A stretch of DNA of 64,000 nt from Epinephelus fuscoguttatus (taxonomy: Eukaryota > Chordata > Actinopteri > Perciformes > Serranidae), in the NCBI RefSeq assembly GCF_011397635.1, contig NC_064775.1, forward strand, positions 11,682,952 to 11,746,951, given 5' to 3'. This document shows positions 1 through 12,710 of the stretch, in pieces (the first letter of the stretch is position 1; each line of letters starts with the position of its first letter). The position numbers and the translations under genes are program-made. The notes under the pieces are model-generated. The model saw only the letters and a list, made by a program, of their open reading frames with translations. It ran no database searches and was not told where the DNA came from.

Positions 1-2394
1 GGTCTTGGGGAGCTTCGCCAAGAGAGGAAGGAAGGGAAAGGTGGGAGAGGGAGGGAGAGATATATTAATGCAAATGACAGAAGGTGAAGAAGGGATGGAT
101 TTTCTATTTCTAATTTGAGTCCACTTGTTTCCTGCCACCATCAAACACAAGCTGATACTCTACACAAAGTACTCCCTGGCTATTATAATTGAACATGAAG
201 CAAAATAATAGCACAATATTTTACTATGTGGGAGCGTGCAGTGCGTTTTAGCTCAACTAATTTACCACTTTGCTGTTTTGTAAACATAATGCATTTGACT
301 AGTGGGACTTGTTCATGGTTACTTTGCCCTAGTGTGCTTTATAGCGATAAAATGCTTTCAGCGAGGGGAAAAAAAAAATCAATTTCCCCCCTGACCGATT
401 TGGTTACACACAGCATAAACACAGTCTAGCCGGCTGTTGTCTTGTTTTTAGCTAACAAACAGAGCTTTTTTTGTTGCTCTTGTGGCTTATTCCGTACAAT
501 CCAGAGAGGTTTTCATAAATCAAAGGGTTGTTTTCACAGCCAAGAGCGTCAGTCTTTTTAGTTTAAACATGATTTGAATGATTTTGTGTCACAGTGTTTG
601 TCCTCTTTCCCACTAAAACAGAAAATGGCTACAGGAGCCACTCAGTCTGGTTTACATCTCCGCTTTCTCTTCCCTTTTCTTGCTTTCTCATACCGTCTGT
701 CATCACTCTCTTCTCTTCTCCTCCCCCGTTCGTTTCCGTATTTCCCTCTCAATTTTCTTCTCCCCATATTCTTAATTTCTTCTCTGTTTGGTTAACTCTC
801 TCTCGCTCCGTCTGCCTCCTCTTTGTCTGCCTCTCCTCTCTCCTCCTCTCCCTCTCCTCCATCGCAACCCATTTCTGCTTCTTATGAACTGTGAAAAATG
901 ATTGTCTGCAGGATGAAGTGGACAGAATTCGCAGGCGTAATGGCCTGACAAAATGAATCGCGGCCTTCCTCGCCATCCATCACCGCTCCGAGGCGACTGC
1001 GGTTAAGATCTGTGAAGGTGCTGGCTTATTGATTACTAGTTGTAACTACAAAGTGTCTGATTCAGTGTTTGTAGCATGGCAGGGTGGAGGGAGGGTCGGT
1101 GATGGTGGGTGGATGGGAATGCAGGCAGCTGTAGCACTCTCAGAAATCCTCTTTTGATAGATTTTAAATGGTGAAATATTGATTTCTGTCCGGTCCAAGG
1201 ACTGGCCAAGCAGGCCGCAGCCATTTGTCGGAGGTATAATGTCGGACACCCAGCTCTGCTGGCCACCATCAGTCATCCTGACACGGGGAAAAATGAGAGA
1301 GGAAGGAAGAAAAGGGGGAAAAGAGAGGAGGTCGAGGAAGAGGAAGAAAAATAAATCAGCGGTTCAACCCTTTACCTTCATTCAGTTTGGGTTAGTGCTC
1401 CTCTATGTGAAATGTCTTTTACATCCTGCTAAATTATGTCACTTATGAATATTCTGTATATTGTTTTAAGCGCTCACTCGTGCTTTTCAGTGGTTAGAAT
1501 AACAACAACGCCCACAAAAATACAGCACACAATAACATCAACACCCTCCAAACTTTGCTCATTATCTTGTATTTGGTGAAAGTACTGGGACTGTGTATGG
1601 TGGTGGTAGTTGTGGTGGTGGTGATGGGAGTCTAAGAGGTGGAGGGTAATGACCTACTAAGAGAGCCGACCATGAAAAGGTGATTATTGCTCTTAATTGG
1701 TGTCCACAGAGGCAGCAAAAATGCAGGCAGGTAGCATTAATCTACATTAAGGACGCCGAAGACAGCACACACAACGCTTTTCTGCTGATTCACACTCATT
1801 TAAGGCTGCGTGTTGTTACGCTGATAAGCTTGAATTAATAGTAGTTTTTATTGCTGCACTACAACAAGGGGGTGTGCAATTAACTCACTGTGGTCTGAGC
1901 CTCACACATGCAAAGAGATATTACAACTGCACAGAAAGAGACAAAGCCAGCACTTCAAACTCTTCAAACTCAACATTTTACTTATCAAAATACAATCACA
2001 CTCAGAGGTAGGTGCCATTAGGGTAACAAAAGAGGATTGACAGCAGTGGGATCATCTTCAGTTTGCTTTTAAATCTTTACCATTTAATCCATCCTGTCTT
2101 GTGTCAAAGTGTAGTTTGGATACCTCTATTTTTTCAGCTGACACTACGGTTACATCATGCATATTCTGAAGAGGCAAAAATAACTGACACACTGCAAAAC
2201 AGCAGCAACTTCTCCAGCTGACCTGCAAATAAGAAGGGTCAGAAGCAGTTTAATCTGACCTTGGTCTGTATTAGCAGTTGTAGGCTGAACTGAAGTGTTC
2301 AGGGTGCTTTTTGGATTCCATCATCTCTAATCTCTCTTGACAAAATGACAAAATACTAGTGCAAAGGTGGTGGTATCTTGTGAAACTAGACAAC

Positions 2395-2690
2395 GTAAGG
2401 CATCCACTGGTACCAACAAATTCGGCATAGCTTGTCAGGAAGGGAGCTAAATAATGCTCCAAATTTAGGCTAAATTTTGGCGAGGGAACAACTGGTGTGG
2501 CCATTTTCAAAGGGGTCCCTTGAACTCTCACCTCAAGGTATCTAAATGAAAATGAGTGCTGTGGGTACCCACAAGTCTCCCCTAAATGTCAAAATGTTTA
2601 GTCTCTTACAATCAACGTTCTCCTTGAATTGAAGCTGTATATTTGTCTTCTTAAGGGAAAAGCATATTTGAAGAACAATGAATCGCCTGA
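2395..2690 (+). repeat. dispersed repeat family A, copy 1
   Basis: This segment aligns closely and in the same orientation with 23335-23650. Shared blocks include GCATAGCTTGTCAGGAAGG, GAGGGAACAACTGG, GTGGCCATTTTCAAA and CTTGAACTCTCACCTCAAG, followed by a shared AAGCTGTATRTTTGTC block. I recall near-identical text as a common interspersed repeat in percomorph fish. The short reading frames inside are not genes. Confidence 0.75.
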
Positions 2691-3199
2691 CATTTAGAGA
2701 TACACATTAAAGCAGATTTTTTGTGGAACTCAAAATGTTAAGTGTACCAGTATTACTATTTGCACATCAGATAATATTAAATGTAAAATTAAAAACCAAA
2801 ATACATTAGTATCAGATTCCCATACGGTTATGTAGTTTACATTAAAGGTATTATGTTGTAGCTTACCAAAGCAAATATCAGCAATGTTAAAATGCCAATC
2901 AAGCACTCAATCTTTGAAAATTTCTAGAAATCACATTAGGCCAAAATATTAAGGCATAACAGTATTTTCTGACCCTGATATTGTAATTTAATATCATATA
3001 TTGTATTTATACTTTGAAGCAAAATACAGAATAATTGTGATACCGGGGAAATTGAGTTCATTCCAATTTTGCAATTCTATCCATCATAATTTAGATTAAA
3101 ACCCGGCCGAGTGCGATGCAATGTTTTGGTCCTGAGAAAAAACTGAAATTAGGTCGAGAGCAGGTGGTGACCGCCACCCACGCACCCTCCACATGTAAC

Positions 3200-3429
3200 A
3201 CACAGACACACACACACACACAGTCACAGCACAGAGGAAGCTCAGTCCTGGTGGGAGGTCTGAGGTCTGGCCCTCCGCATTCCACAGACAAGTGTCTAGC
3301 ACCTGCTAGGCCTCAGTCAGCCTTTACTGGCCAACAGATTAGGACGGGCGGACACACTCCAAATCCGTTTACTTTACAGTCTGTGTGTTTCCGTGTGTGT
3401 GTGTGTGTATGTATGAGAGAGAGAGAGAG

Positions 3430-3470
<41 letters not shown>
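3200..3470. repeat. microsatellite cluster (CA)n, (GT)n and (GA)n
   Basis: There is a (CA)n run at about 3206-3222. A (GT)n run at 3393-3408 passes directly into (GA)n at about 3414-3470, interrupted once by AACA. The long Arg/Glu- or Ser/Leu-rich frames here are artefacts of the dinucleotide repeats. Confidence 0.95.
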
Positions 3471-3472
<2 letters not shown>

Positions 3473-3820
3473 AAATACATTTTGAGAAGGAAGTTATGCT
3501 GCAACAAACTGTGAAAGATTTTGGTCACACACACAGTCAATCACAATTACTGCTGGTGTGTGTGTTAAATGACAAAATAACACGACACCAATGCCTCAAG
3601 GAAACAGACTGATGAATCTGAACACACTGTCTGGTGGCGCTCGATGCGTTTTTTGGGCACAAAAGACTCACCAAGTCTGGATATCACGCACACACTATGC
3701 TGCATGTACATTGAAATGCACACACACCTTCAGCAGCCCATGTCTGACAGGTGCACATGTCAGTGGTTAGTTCAACCTGGATCAGAGCATTTGGTCTCAC
3801 TCTGTAGCAGCCAGGCCCCT

Positions 3821-3822
<2 letters not shown>

Positions 3823-3864
<42 letters not shown>

Positions 3865-3879
3865 TGTCTGTGTGTGTGT
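3823..3879. repeat. (GT)n microsatellite
   Basis: Almost pure GT dinucleotides, with one TATG and one TCTG interruption. Confidence 0.95.
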
Positions 3880-6800
3880 AACCCACGGGCCCGATGCTCA
3901 GTACCCAGACACTACCCATATTGTTTTCTTCAGTGGAGCTAGAAAAAGGGGAAGCTGATTTACAGAGCTGTCTGGCACTGGAGCACACGGATGCATGACT
4001 GACTCGGCCTAATGGAGTTTTCAGCTTTGGATTTACACTTCTCCGTCTGCGAGAGGAGCGGAGTCGTGCAGGAGTACAATCTGGCTGCCGCACGACGTCT
4101 CTGTGGCAGCTATGTTAGCGCCGTGATCTCGATCCCTACCAAGTAATGTTTGCTCTGTTGCCAGCAGCACCTTAGCCCCTTCGCCGTCGGGCCAGGTTTG
4201 GAGCGATTTAGAGGTTATGGATCCCCAAAGTGGACATTTTCTTCTTCTTTATAAGTTTGCCGTAATAAAAGCTCCTGAGTCAGACTTGTTTTATTTTTCT
4301 TTTGAATTGTGTTTCCACAAAATCCATTTGCTGGTGTAATTATGCCCTTGAAATTGTGTTATTATTCACCAAAATCCACACTAAAGCATTCAAAAAGCTA
4401 TGCTCCCTTCATCTAAAATCACACGTTGCATTAAATCAAAGAAATTTTATGTCAACAACTAATTAGTGAGCAACCATGTTGGATGATTGTCGACAAAAGC
4501 AAAAAGTGTCACAGCTCCCTCCAGGAAATTAGACCATGAGTTATAAAGTGTTCATCAATCTGACATAAAGAACAGGTTCACCCTCCAACATGGCAGTATG
4601 TCCTGGCCAACCGTCGCCCTCTCCTGTGACCCAGAGAGCCGGAGCTGCTAATGCTGGGAATCCAACATTAACGTGTGTTAACTGGACCTAAATCGGTTCA
4701 GTCTGTGTCGGATTGCTGGACTGCCATCACGGCAGGACTGTGTAACTGCGTGCAGCTGCCCCTAAACGTTGGCTTCAACAAATTACTCATTTCACAGCTC
4801 ACAAAGCATTTAGCCTCCGAACTATGTGAACGAATCCATTCCTGTGCTTTTGGAAGGACACCCACTCACATGTGAGTGGAATATTTCTATCAGCAGTCCT
4901 GATGCCATGGACCCAGTTCTATGAGCAGATTCTTGTCTGAAGATTGTCAGCTTAAACGCTATGATTGATATGTCGTTATGACGTCTGACTGTACGTGTGA
5001 GTGTGCTAAAACACTGAAAAAGGTGAATTTGTTGTCAGCTCAGGGCTGTCACTTCTAATTTAAATTTCAGACTATGGCCTGAAGGTGGGAAATATAAGGT
5101 GTAATCTGTCCATCTGTGGCTGACAATGTAAAAAACAACTACCTTCTACCAATGACTTGTCGCTCCGGAGAGGAAGTGGAGGCACCGCGAATGATCAAAA
5201 CATGATCAGACCGGATTTCACCTGGCAAACTTTACTCAAGCTGAGACAAAAAGCAGGTGGGACAGGAAAGGATTATGGGCAGAGCTGTAGGTCCCAGTCT
5301 CAGTTATGAAGTCCAAAGTCAAGACTAACAAGTCCCAAGTCTAGTCGAAGTTAAACTTTGATTCCTTGGAAGTTTGGTTCTAACTTTAGTAGCACAGCTT
5401 TAACTCCTGTAGCTCTTTCTTTGATCGGAAAGACACGATATTTATATTAAAGAACTGGTACGTTATTCCTACTATACACTGGAAGACTTCAAAAATATTT
5501 TAAAGTCTGACACCCTATCACATCTAAAGATAATGTAAGTTTTTAGCCACACATTATAAGATTATCCAAAGAATGGGGATCTTGCAGGGTCACTATTTGC
5601 AAGACCACAGCTGGATTCCTTTTGAGATAATTTCCTGTTTCTGGTGGAAAATATTACACCAAACTCCCTTTATGAAATACGACATATTAAGAATGCCTTA
5701 TATGCCATATCTGGAAAAACACATAACTCTAGAAATACAAGACAAAAGGCGTCATATATCGACAGTATTCTCATCAATTTGGCATCAATATAATCTATAA
5801 AAATAAACTGTTGATTTTGTCGCCTTAACTCACTAGAGTTGGTTAGCTATGCTATTTTCATAAGAAGAACTGGTTTCAAAAATTAAAGTAAGTGCTGATT
5901 GGTGGATCAGATTCACGCCAAATTAAACACCAGCTCTCGTTCACTCCACAACTCCAGCAGTTTCTCCTTGTTATCCACGGTACAAGAGAACAGAGACTTG
6001 TTCACGTTCCACCATGTTTACCGTCTACCTTTAACAAATTTAACATGTTCGATTTTGTCGAAACGTCAAAACAAGAAAAAGACTAACAGGGGAGCGCACC
6101 AACTGGGATAAATCTCATGATTTTATTCCAATATTGGAATTTTTTTGTGAAGGTAAAATTGCTTGAAAGGTCGTTTGGTCTACAGCCAGCATTAGCTGTT
6201 TGTCTCATCTATAGGACAAATGTTACACAGCCATTCAGTGAGCGAGGTGAGTGAGTAGACTCAAGGACCAGCCCTTGACTGTGTGAGAGCAGACCATGAG
6301 CGCCGGCTTGGATCCAGACTTCCTTTATTATCTCCTCATTTTGGAGCGATTGTCAGGGGACCTTGAAGCATGGACGCCAAAAACTCAGGGTGTAACAGCT
6401 CCCATAGTAGAAGCTTTGGTCCGGCATCAACTGTTGGCTGTGGCTAATGAATGCTATATAAACTGGAAAACTGATTTCCTTAATCCACTTACGGTTCTTT
6501 AGATTCTATGGTGCGGTAAGCCTATTAGGCCGCAGAGCTGTGGCGAATTGTGCGATAAGTGTCGAAAGTAACAGCGGTGGGAGACTGAGGAGGAAGGAAC
6601 AACTGTGGCACAATTGTCTTCTGAAGGTCTCTCGGAGTACAGTATATAATGTGCGATGAAATCATGCGTAATATAAGCCGCAAAAAGAAAGAAAAGTTGA
6701 GGAAGAAATCAAACTGATTTCTTCATCACTTATATCCATAGCAGTAAGCTTGGATTTGTCCCTGGGGCTCTTTCTGCAACATTTATTGAGAAAAAAAGCG

Positions 6801-7257
6801 AGACAGAAAGAGACAGAGAAGGATCAAGGTCTCTCCCTATAATTACAAAGATAGCACGGTCTCACTGCCTCCCCAGTGGAGCCTCCAAGGCGTCACTCCC
6901 TGTCCCTTCATATTGTATAAAGACTGTTCTATCAGCCCAGGAACGGCATCATTGCTTGTAAATTAATTTGGGGTTCCTGTCAGTCGGGGCCTTCTCCTCT
7001 CTTATCTGGCAGTGTAATATGGGAAGCTGAGAGGCTGGGGAGATACTGCTGAGAGCGCTGGAGGAGAGGAGGTGAGGGTATAGGCAGGGATGGAGGGAGG
7101 GGGGAGTATTAAAGAGGAGAGAGATAGATAGGAGGAAAGAGAGAGGCAGGGACAAAACAAGAGAGGCGAGCGCGAGAAGCGAATGGGTCCCTGCTGGATG
7201 TCAAGAGCGGATTCAAGGAAGTACCTGACTCAGTGATAAGTGAATATGGTCTGTATC

Positions 7258-7264
<7 letters not shown>

Positions 7265-7288
<24 letters not shown>

Positions 7289-7456
7289 TCACACAGCTAT
7301 TTGTCATCCAGACTGGACTCTACACCGAGAGGCCTTCACCTATCAGCACTATTTGTCCCCGTGTCACAGCCCACGGATAAATCTTCTCCCGAGGATCCTT
7401 GTTTAAATCCACCCCCTATTACCAGAAGTCCAGCCCTCTTATGACCACATGTGCTC

Positions 7457-7523
<67 letters not shown>
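7265..7523. repeat. two (CA)n microsatellites
   Basis: There is a (CA)n run at 7265-7288 and a longer one at about 7458-7523, the latter with CG interruptions. The 170 bases between them are not repetitive. Confidence 0.9.
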
Positions 7524-7525
<2 letters not shown>

Positions 7526-7942
7526 CTCTGACCCCTTCACTTGTTTCTAATTAACCCCTCACACACTGTATGGAGCCGCAATTCCCTAATGGCAATAAAT
7601 AGGCCTGACTACAATCCCATTAGCGGCCGGAGTCATGATGGTGAATTAGGAGGACAATGACTGGGTGCTGGGACAGCACGGAGGCTGAGCTCGTTCACTT
7701 ACAATATGAGCACCGTTACTTAGAGTGTACCTTCATTTTCTGAGAGGGGTTACTTACATAAATAGTACTCTTTACTATGTAATTATAAAAAATATCTGTG
7801 TGTGTATAATGGCTATTTGTGTACTTATATAACTGGCTGTGCAAAATGCAAAGACAGCTCCTAATTAATAGAGATGTAAAATGTAAAAGAGGCTTTTATT
7901 TTGCTAATTTCAAACCGTCAGTAGCTTTTGATTCAAACACTC

Positions 7943-8118
7943 AATTTCCTGCATTCTGGTAAATTTTTCTGCATCAATTTATAGTGTAAATGTAAAAGTG
8001 TACTGTAAATTTTGTCAAAATGAAAGTCCTCTGTTACTTATGTTTTTATTGGGGGCAGGGGCGAATGCACATGTTCTAAATATTGAGGGGGTCGTGTCCC
8101 CTATGTCCCCCTTTAAAT
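7943..8118 (+). repeat. dispersed repeat family B, copy 1
   Basis: Similar to 18551-18745 (+) and, inverted, to 62185-62297. The shared order of blocks is TTTCCTGCATTCTGGT, CATCAATTTAT, AATTTTGTCAAAAT, AAAGTCCTCT and then, in the first two copies, CTAAATATTGAGGGGG before a TGTCCCC-rich end. It is a non-coding mobile-element remnant of unknown class. Confidence 0.75.
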
Positions 8119-9859
8119 CCACACCAGTGTCTGTGGGCCAAATCTGGCCCACACGAGGCTGCAGGATGCCAAAGTGGATTCTTTTTTTTACATTAAATGA
8201 AAATAAATGCCTGGAGTGCATTTTAAAAAGCACCAAAATATGTTTTTAAAAAAAAGAGGCCAGTGGAAGATTCCCAAGCGGCCCCTGAAAAGGCCCTGAA
8301 TGTCCTGAAAGCCTAGACACGCCCCTGCTTACACCTGACCTGTGCAGGGCTGCTGTGACTGAATTTGCCTTGTTTATTAATTTTATCTGATAAATACTGT
8401 TCATGTTTGTTTTTTAAGTGGCCCCTGGCTTCCTGTTATTTTGCAAAAGTGCTCCCCCTCCCCCCCCAGCAAAGCACGTCGACTATTCCCATTATAGTTT
8501 CATAAAAATCGGAACAGTTCCAACAATTTTAGAGAAAATATGATGCATTGCCATAGATTACAATACTCAACATTATATAATTAAAATGTGCTCCACGTTG
8601 ACAACATTAAAATGCTGCTTGCACATTCAGCAATATTAATATTCCATAATATCTTCTCCGAGTGCGAGGACATTGTGCATAATGAGTACTTTTAATTTGT
8701 TAATTATCCTGCAAATATTTTTGCACTTTTACATTTAGGTTTTGAGTGCAGGACTTTTAATTTCAGGGTGCAACATTAACAACAATTAGAATTAAATCAG
8801 TAGAGTTCGTATTAAATGAAACTACATAATTCTACTCAGTTTTCTACTGAGTGTAAAAGCACTGTATGATTATTCATGTGAATCTGTGGGATCAATAAGA
8901 CCCTCCGTAGCTGCCAAATGTTAGCAAACAAATTGCAGTTTTCCACCATAATACATCAGTAAGCTTTATTGTTTTGACAGTATATGAAAAAGTACTATAG
9001 GGCACCACTTCATTGTGTTTTTGAATGTGTAAAACAATTTATTTCAACCAGGAGGTTGAAGTAATTACATCCATTTTCGTGTATGCAAACAGTAATTATT
9101 TCCACTCTGCATTTCCACATTAAACTAAAAATATATCTTCTTCCTAATGTGGAGAACCGAGTCTGCCACAGCCAGAAAAGCCTCCCATTATTTCCAGCAT
9201 GTACACAAAGCAACAATGAGCAAAACAAGCCTGGAATTTGTGTGTACTACTTCGTGAGATATTTGGCAGACCTCCAAAATGGCAAAAAACAACAGAGGCC
9301 ATTTAAGCAAATGAACAATAAGACATGCATCATCTATTGTGGCCCATTCTGCACGGTTGGAAGTGAATACACAAGAAGAATTGGTTCATATCCAAAAGCT
9401 TGGAGTGTGGAGGTAGACAGGACTGCCCAATTTATTCCTAAATAGAAACACTGTATTTTGGCGTATCTGTGTACACTTTTAAGCTCATCATCCAGTAGCT
9501 GTAGAGATAGAGAAGCAAGGAACTCAGGACATAAAAATGTTTAAATGCTTCTGAAAAAACAACGCAAATAACATAATCTGCTGTTAATTTCACCCAGTGG
9601 GTAATATATGTTTGAAAATTGCATTTTGTGGTTATTTTAACAGCTGTTGGAAATGATAGAAAATAAAAAGAAATGGAAAGTATTGTCATCAGACAATTAC
9701 AAAAAGGATAAACTGATCACTCTCTGTGTTTGCTGGGCCAGCAGGCTGCATAAAAGAGATGCAAGCCTTTGGAGTTCTAAGATTTCTTGGTATCTAGTGC
9801 CACCTGGTGGTTTGCAGCAGATGTACACATGCACGCAAGCAAATCTACCACATCGACTT

Positions 9860-10230
9860 TGCCTCTTTTTGTTGTTGTTGTTTCGCATTTCTTTGTAGTT
9901 TTCGGCATATTTTAGTGGTTTTGTGTCTCTGTGTGGTAATTTTGTATGTCCTTGTGGTTGTTTTATGTTTCTTTGTAAGCAGTTTGTGTCTCTTTGAGGG
10001 CATATGTGTGTCTTTTTTGGTTGTTATGCTTCTCTTTATACTTGGTTTGTGTCCCTTTGTAGCCGCTTTTGTCTCTTTGTAGTTGCTTTGCATCTCTTCT
10101 TAGCTGTTTTGTGTCTCTTTAAAGTTTATTTGTGTCTTTTTGGTCATTTTATATCCCTTCATAGTTATTTTGTGTATCTTTAACATTGTTTTGCTTCTCT
10201 CTGGGCTCATTTTTGGTCTCTTCCTGGTCG
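9860..10230 (+). repeat. degenerate tandem array, about 24-bp unit (TTTGTGTCTCTTTGTAGTTG-like)
   Basis: About fifteen diverged units of a T-rich motif of the form TTTTGTGTCTCTTTGTAG recur at roughly 22-25 bp spacing. The array keeps frames open on both strands (a Val/Leu/Phe-rich reading and a Lys/Thr-rich reading). These look like protein but follow the repeat and are not genes. Similar arrays are widespread in fish genomes. Confidence 0.8.
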
Positions 10231-12124
10231 ACACTTTGGGCCCCTTGACCTGTGCACAGTCGGCCCATCAGGAATTCATCCAAGCTTTAAATGCCAACTG
10301 TGATGATGATTTGAGCCACGAACATTTTGCTGTGCACTAATCTTTTCACATGTAGGACCCCATCCACTTTCTTACTTTGTCAAATATTGCGCTGGGAAAT
10401 CAAAACCTGATAATGAAGGATGGTAGGGGATGGAATATTGGCTAAGCATAAAGACTTTTTTGTGCAAAATTAGAGTGGATTTTTTTGGTATTCTGGAGGT
10501 TACCCTCTACCACTACCACATGAGCTTGTCAGAGATGTTTGCATTTGTCTAAGAGTGCTCATGTGAGTGCATGTGTGTGTACACACTTGTCCACCATTTC
10601 GTTAGCGATGCAAGACAGATTAATCTTCCAGCATGTAACAGAGAATAAATCACTTGTACATAATTAGCAGGGGCAAGGTTATGACTGACACTGAATTTCA
10701 TCTTAATTACAGGAGGGAAATTTGTTTCATTAATTTTATGGGGGTTTGCATGAACACATCTCGAATAAGTTAATCACACCTGTCATTGTTCAAGTAAATG
10801 TTCACAACAACAGCATAATCCATTAATTTATTCTTATGGGAACTTTTGATTTTAATAATAAGCATGCATTGGTTTGCATAAAATTATGTAGCTGACGAGT
10901 CATATAATGTTGGACAGGATGTGTGGTTGTGGTTCTGGCTCAGGGGCCAACTGGGGCTTGCTTATCTTTTCATTCACATATCACACATGCAGCACATTAA
11001 CAACCAATAAACCCACATTATTCAAAGCCTCTGTGGGCTGACAGCAGCTACAACACAACATCTTTAAAAATACATAATATAACCTTCAAAATATCTACAT
11101 GAAAACAGCATTTAAATACACACGGGGAGCCACAGAGAGACATTTAGCATCAGGTTACAAACCAGCTAACATTAGCAAAGAGCTAAATAAAGAAACACAG
11201 AGAAAGAAAGTATATTTGACTCACGGTTTTAATGTCGAAGTCCATTCAGCTTTCTCTAATTTAGACGAAGTTTCCATGTCATGTAGTGTCCCCTCTGCAC
11301 TTGTCGTTCTCACCTCCTTTTTCCTTCGCTGCTAGCTTACGCTGGTTCTCCAAAACGCGCTAACTTAACCGTTGTCATTAGAAACAAGCTAACTCCGTCC
11401 ATAGTTTGATGTAAATAATGTTGATAAATTTCCATTGTTTGTTGAATGTCAGGGTTTGGTTGGCTTCACAGCTAATTACAGAGTCTCTTTTTCCGGAGAA
11501 GTCTGTTATATTTACGCAGTGACATGACAGTGACCTGACTTTGACAGTTAGCTAATGCTAATACTTTTTAATTAACTTTACCTGGCTTGTCTTAATTGGA
11601 ATTCTGTGAGGGTGCAATGTCGTCTATTGACCACATGATGGGAGACATTCACCAGCCGTTACAACCCGGGGGGCGCTGTTTCCCCTATTCGAGGAAGCAA
11701 CAAAAGAGAGCAAGATGCAACAAAGAAACTTATTAATTGCTCTTTTTTGGATAGTAGGGGAGTTCTAGCTTGTGTTGGATATAAAGTCTTGTCCAGTAAT
11801 ACAGCCTTGTAATAAATATGATCTCCATTTAAAACTTTTATTTTTGTCAATTCTTTGAGGCACTGATTCAACTCCATGGCAATTTTAGACTTGTTTGTGG
11901 TAGGTGTTTTTGCTCCTCTGCATGAAGTAAACAAACATATTTTAAAGATATTTCACAACATTACTAAAGCAACACTGAAACTCGCCATTACTGACTCAAC
12001 AAAAACTAATTTTAACCTAGTGATTGTTTTGCAGGACTCTTTGCCTTGTATTACTTTACTACATTTAGTGTACATGCGTCATTTTACCAGTTATAAGCAG
12101 CAAAAAATATTAGGAACTAAATAA

Positions 12125-12485
12125 CTAAATAAAAATGAATGTAAATGTAATTAGTTACTGTTACTAGGGGAAAATGTAATTAACTTACAGTTCCCAAACA
12201 AATATGTTGGTGTTCACAAAGGGGGTACATCCAAATATATTATTTTAGGTAAAAGTTTATATGTAGAATATAACATTAATTTTGTTGCTTTGCTTCCTTT
12301 CACCCTTTCTTTTGGCATCGCCTATTTCCGGTCATTTTTCAGCTTTATTGTACAATTTGTACACATTTGTTAGAAAAGTAATCAAATGTAATACGTAATA
12401 TTACTTTGATAAAGTAATGAAAATAGTTACAAAATTACTACATTTTTAACGGGCAATTAGTAATCTATAACTTCCGAACATCACC
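12125..12485. mobile_element. probable MITE-like element (TAATTAGTTACT ends)
   Basis: The left side reads GTAATTAGTTACTGTTACTAG and the right side carries inverted-type text (AAGTAATGAAAATAGTTAC and GGCAATTAGTAATC). This resembles abundant short non-autonomous DNA transposons of fish that begin with a run of GTAATTAGTTACT. There is no coding capacity. The exact ends and target-site duplication were not resolved. Confidence 0.45.
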
Positions 12486-12587
12486 CTTTCCTTCCTTCAG
12501 TTGTAAATACTGATTTTATTTTGAAAGTTCCAGCCGGAAGTTTATGTTTTATTCGGGCAGGCTCGTGAGCCGAGCCTCTCGAGTTGT

Positions 12588-12710
12588 AAGCCAATCACAG
12601 TGCAACTAACCTCTACCATAGCCACGCGATCGCTTTTCATGTTTCATCACAAACACTGGCTGTCTGACGGAGTTTTAAGTCGTCTTTTCATTTTTCTGAT
12701 TCACTTTAAA
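12588..12710 (+). promoter_or_regulatory. candidate tdh promoter and non-coding first exon
   Basis: A CCAAT box (AGCCAATCAC, CCAAT at 12591-12595) lies about 120 bases before a good splice donor (TTTAAA then GTAAGAAA, exon end 12710). The tdh start codon sits 7 bases inside an exon that begins at 13910 after a clear acceptor, so an upstream untranslated exon is required. This is the best nearby candidate, but it rests on motifs and position only. Confidence 0.4.

Larger units (their letters stand above)
1..12580. other. gene-free left flank upstream of tdh
   Basis: No open reading frame here has codon structure, splice context or similarity that I recognise. The stretch holds a pyrimidine-rich tract (about 655-880), microsatellites near 3.2-3.9 kb and 7.3-7.5 kb, a dispersed-repeat copy at about 2.4-2.7 kb, another at 7.94-8.12 kb, a degenerate tandem array at 9.86-10.23 kb and a transposon-like AT-rich segment at 12.12-12.49 kb. 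Segments near 0.9-1.05, 7.55-7.68 and 10.6-10.87 kb are of mixed complexity and rich in TAAT cores. They could be conserved non-coding elements, but single-sequence inspection cannot show this. Confidence 0.6.

Noticed and set aside
3313-3612. Open frames with long Arg/Glu or Ser/Leu runs
   Set aside because: They are direct read-outs of the (GA)n and (GT)n microsatellites.
9807-10093. Hydrophobic plus-strand protein and Lys/Thr-rich minus-strand protein
   Set aside because: Both follow the 24-bp degenerate tandem array; there is no splice context or family similarity.
11099-11340. Possible small gene or minus-strand first exon (AGGAG then GTGAGAAC on the minus strand near 11310)
   Set aside because: The donor-like site is isolated, no downstream exon was recognised, and the frame has no recognisable domain.
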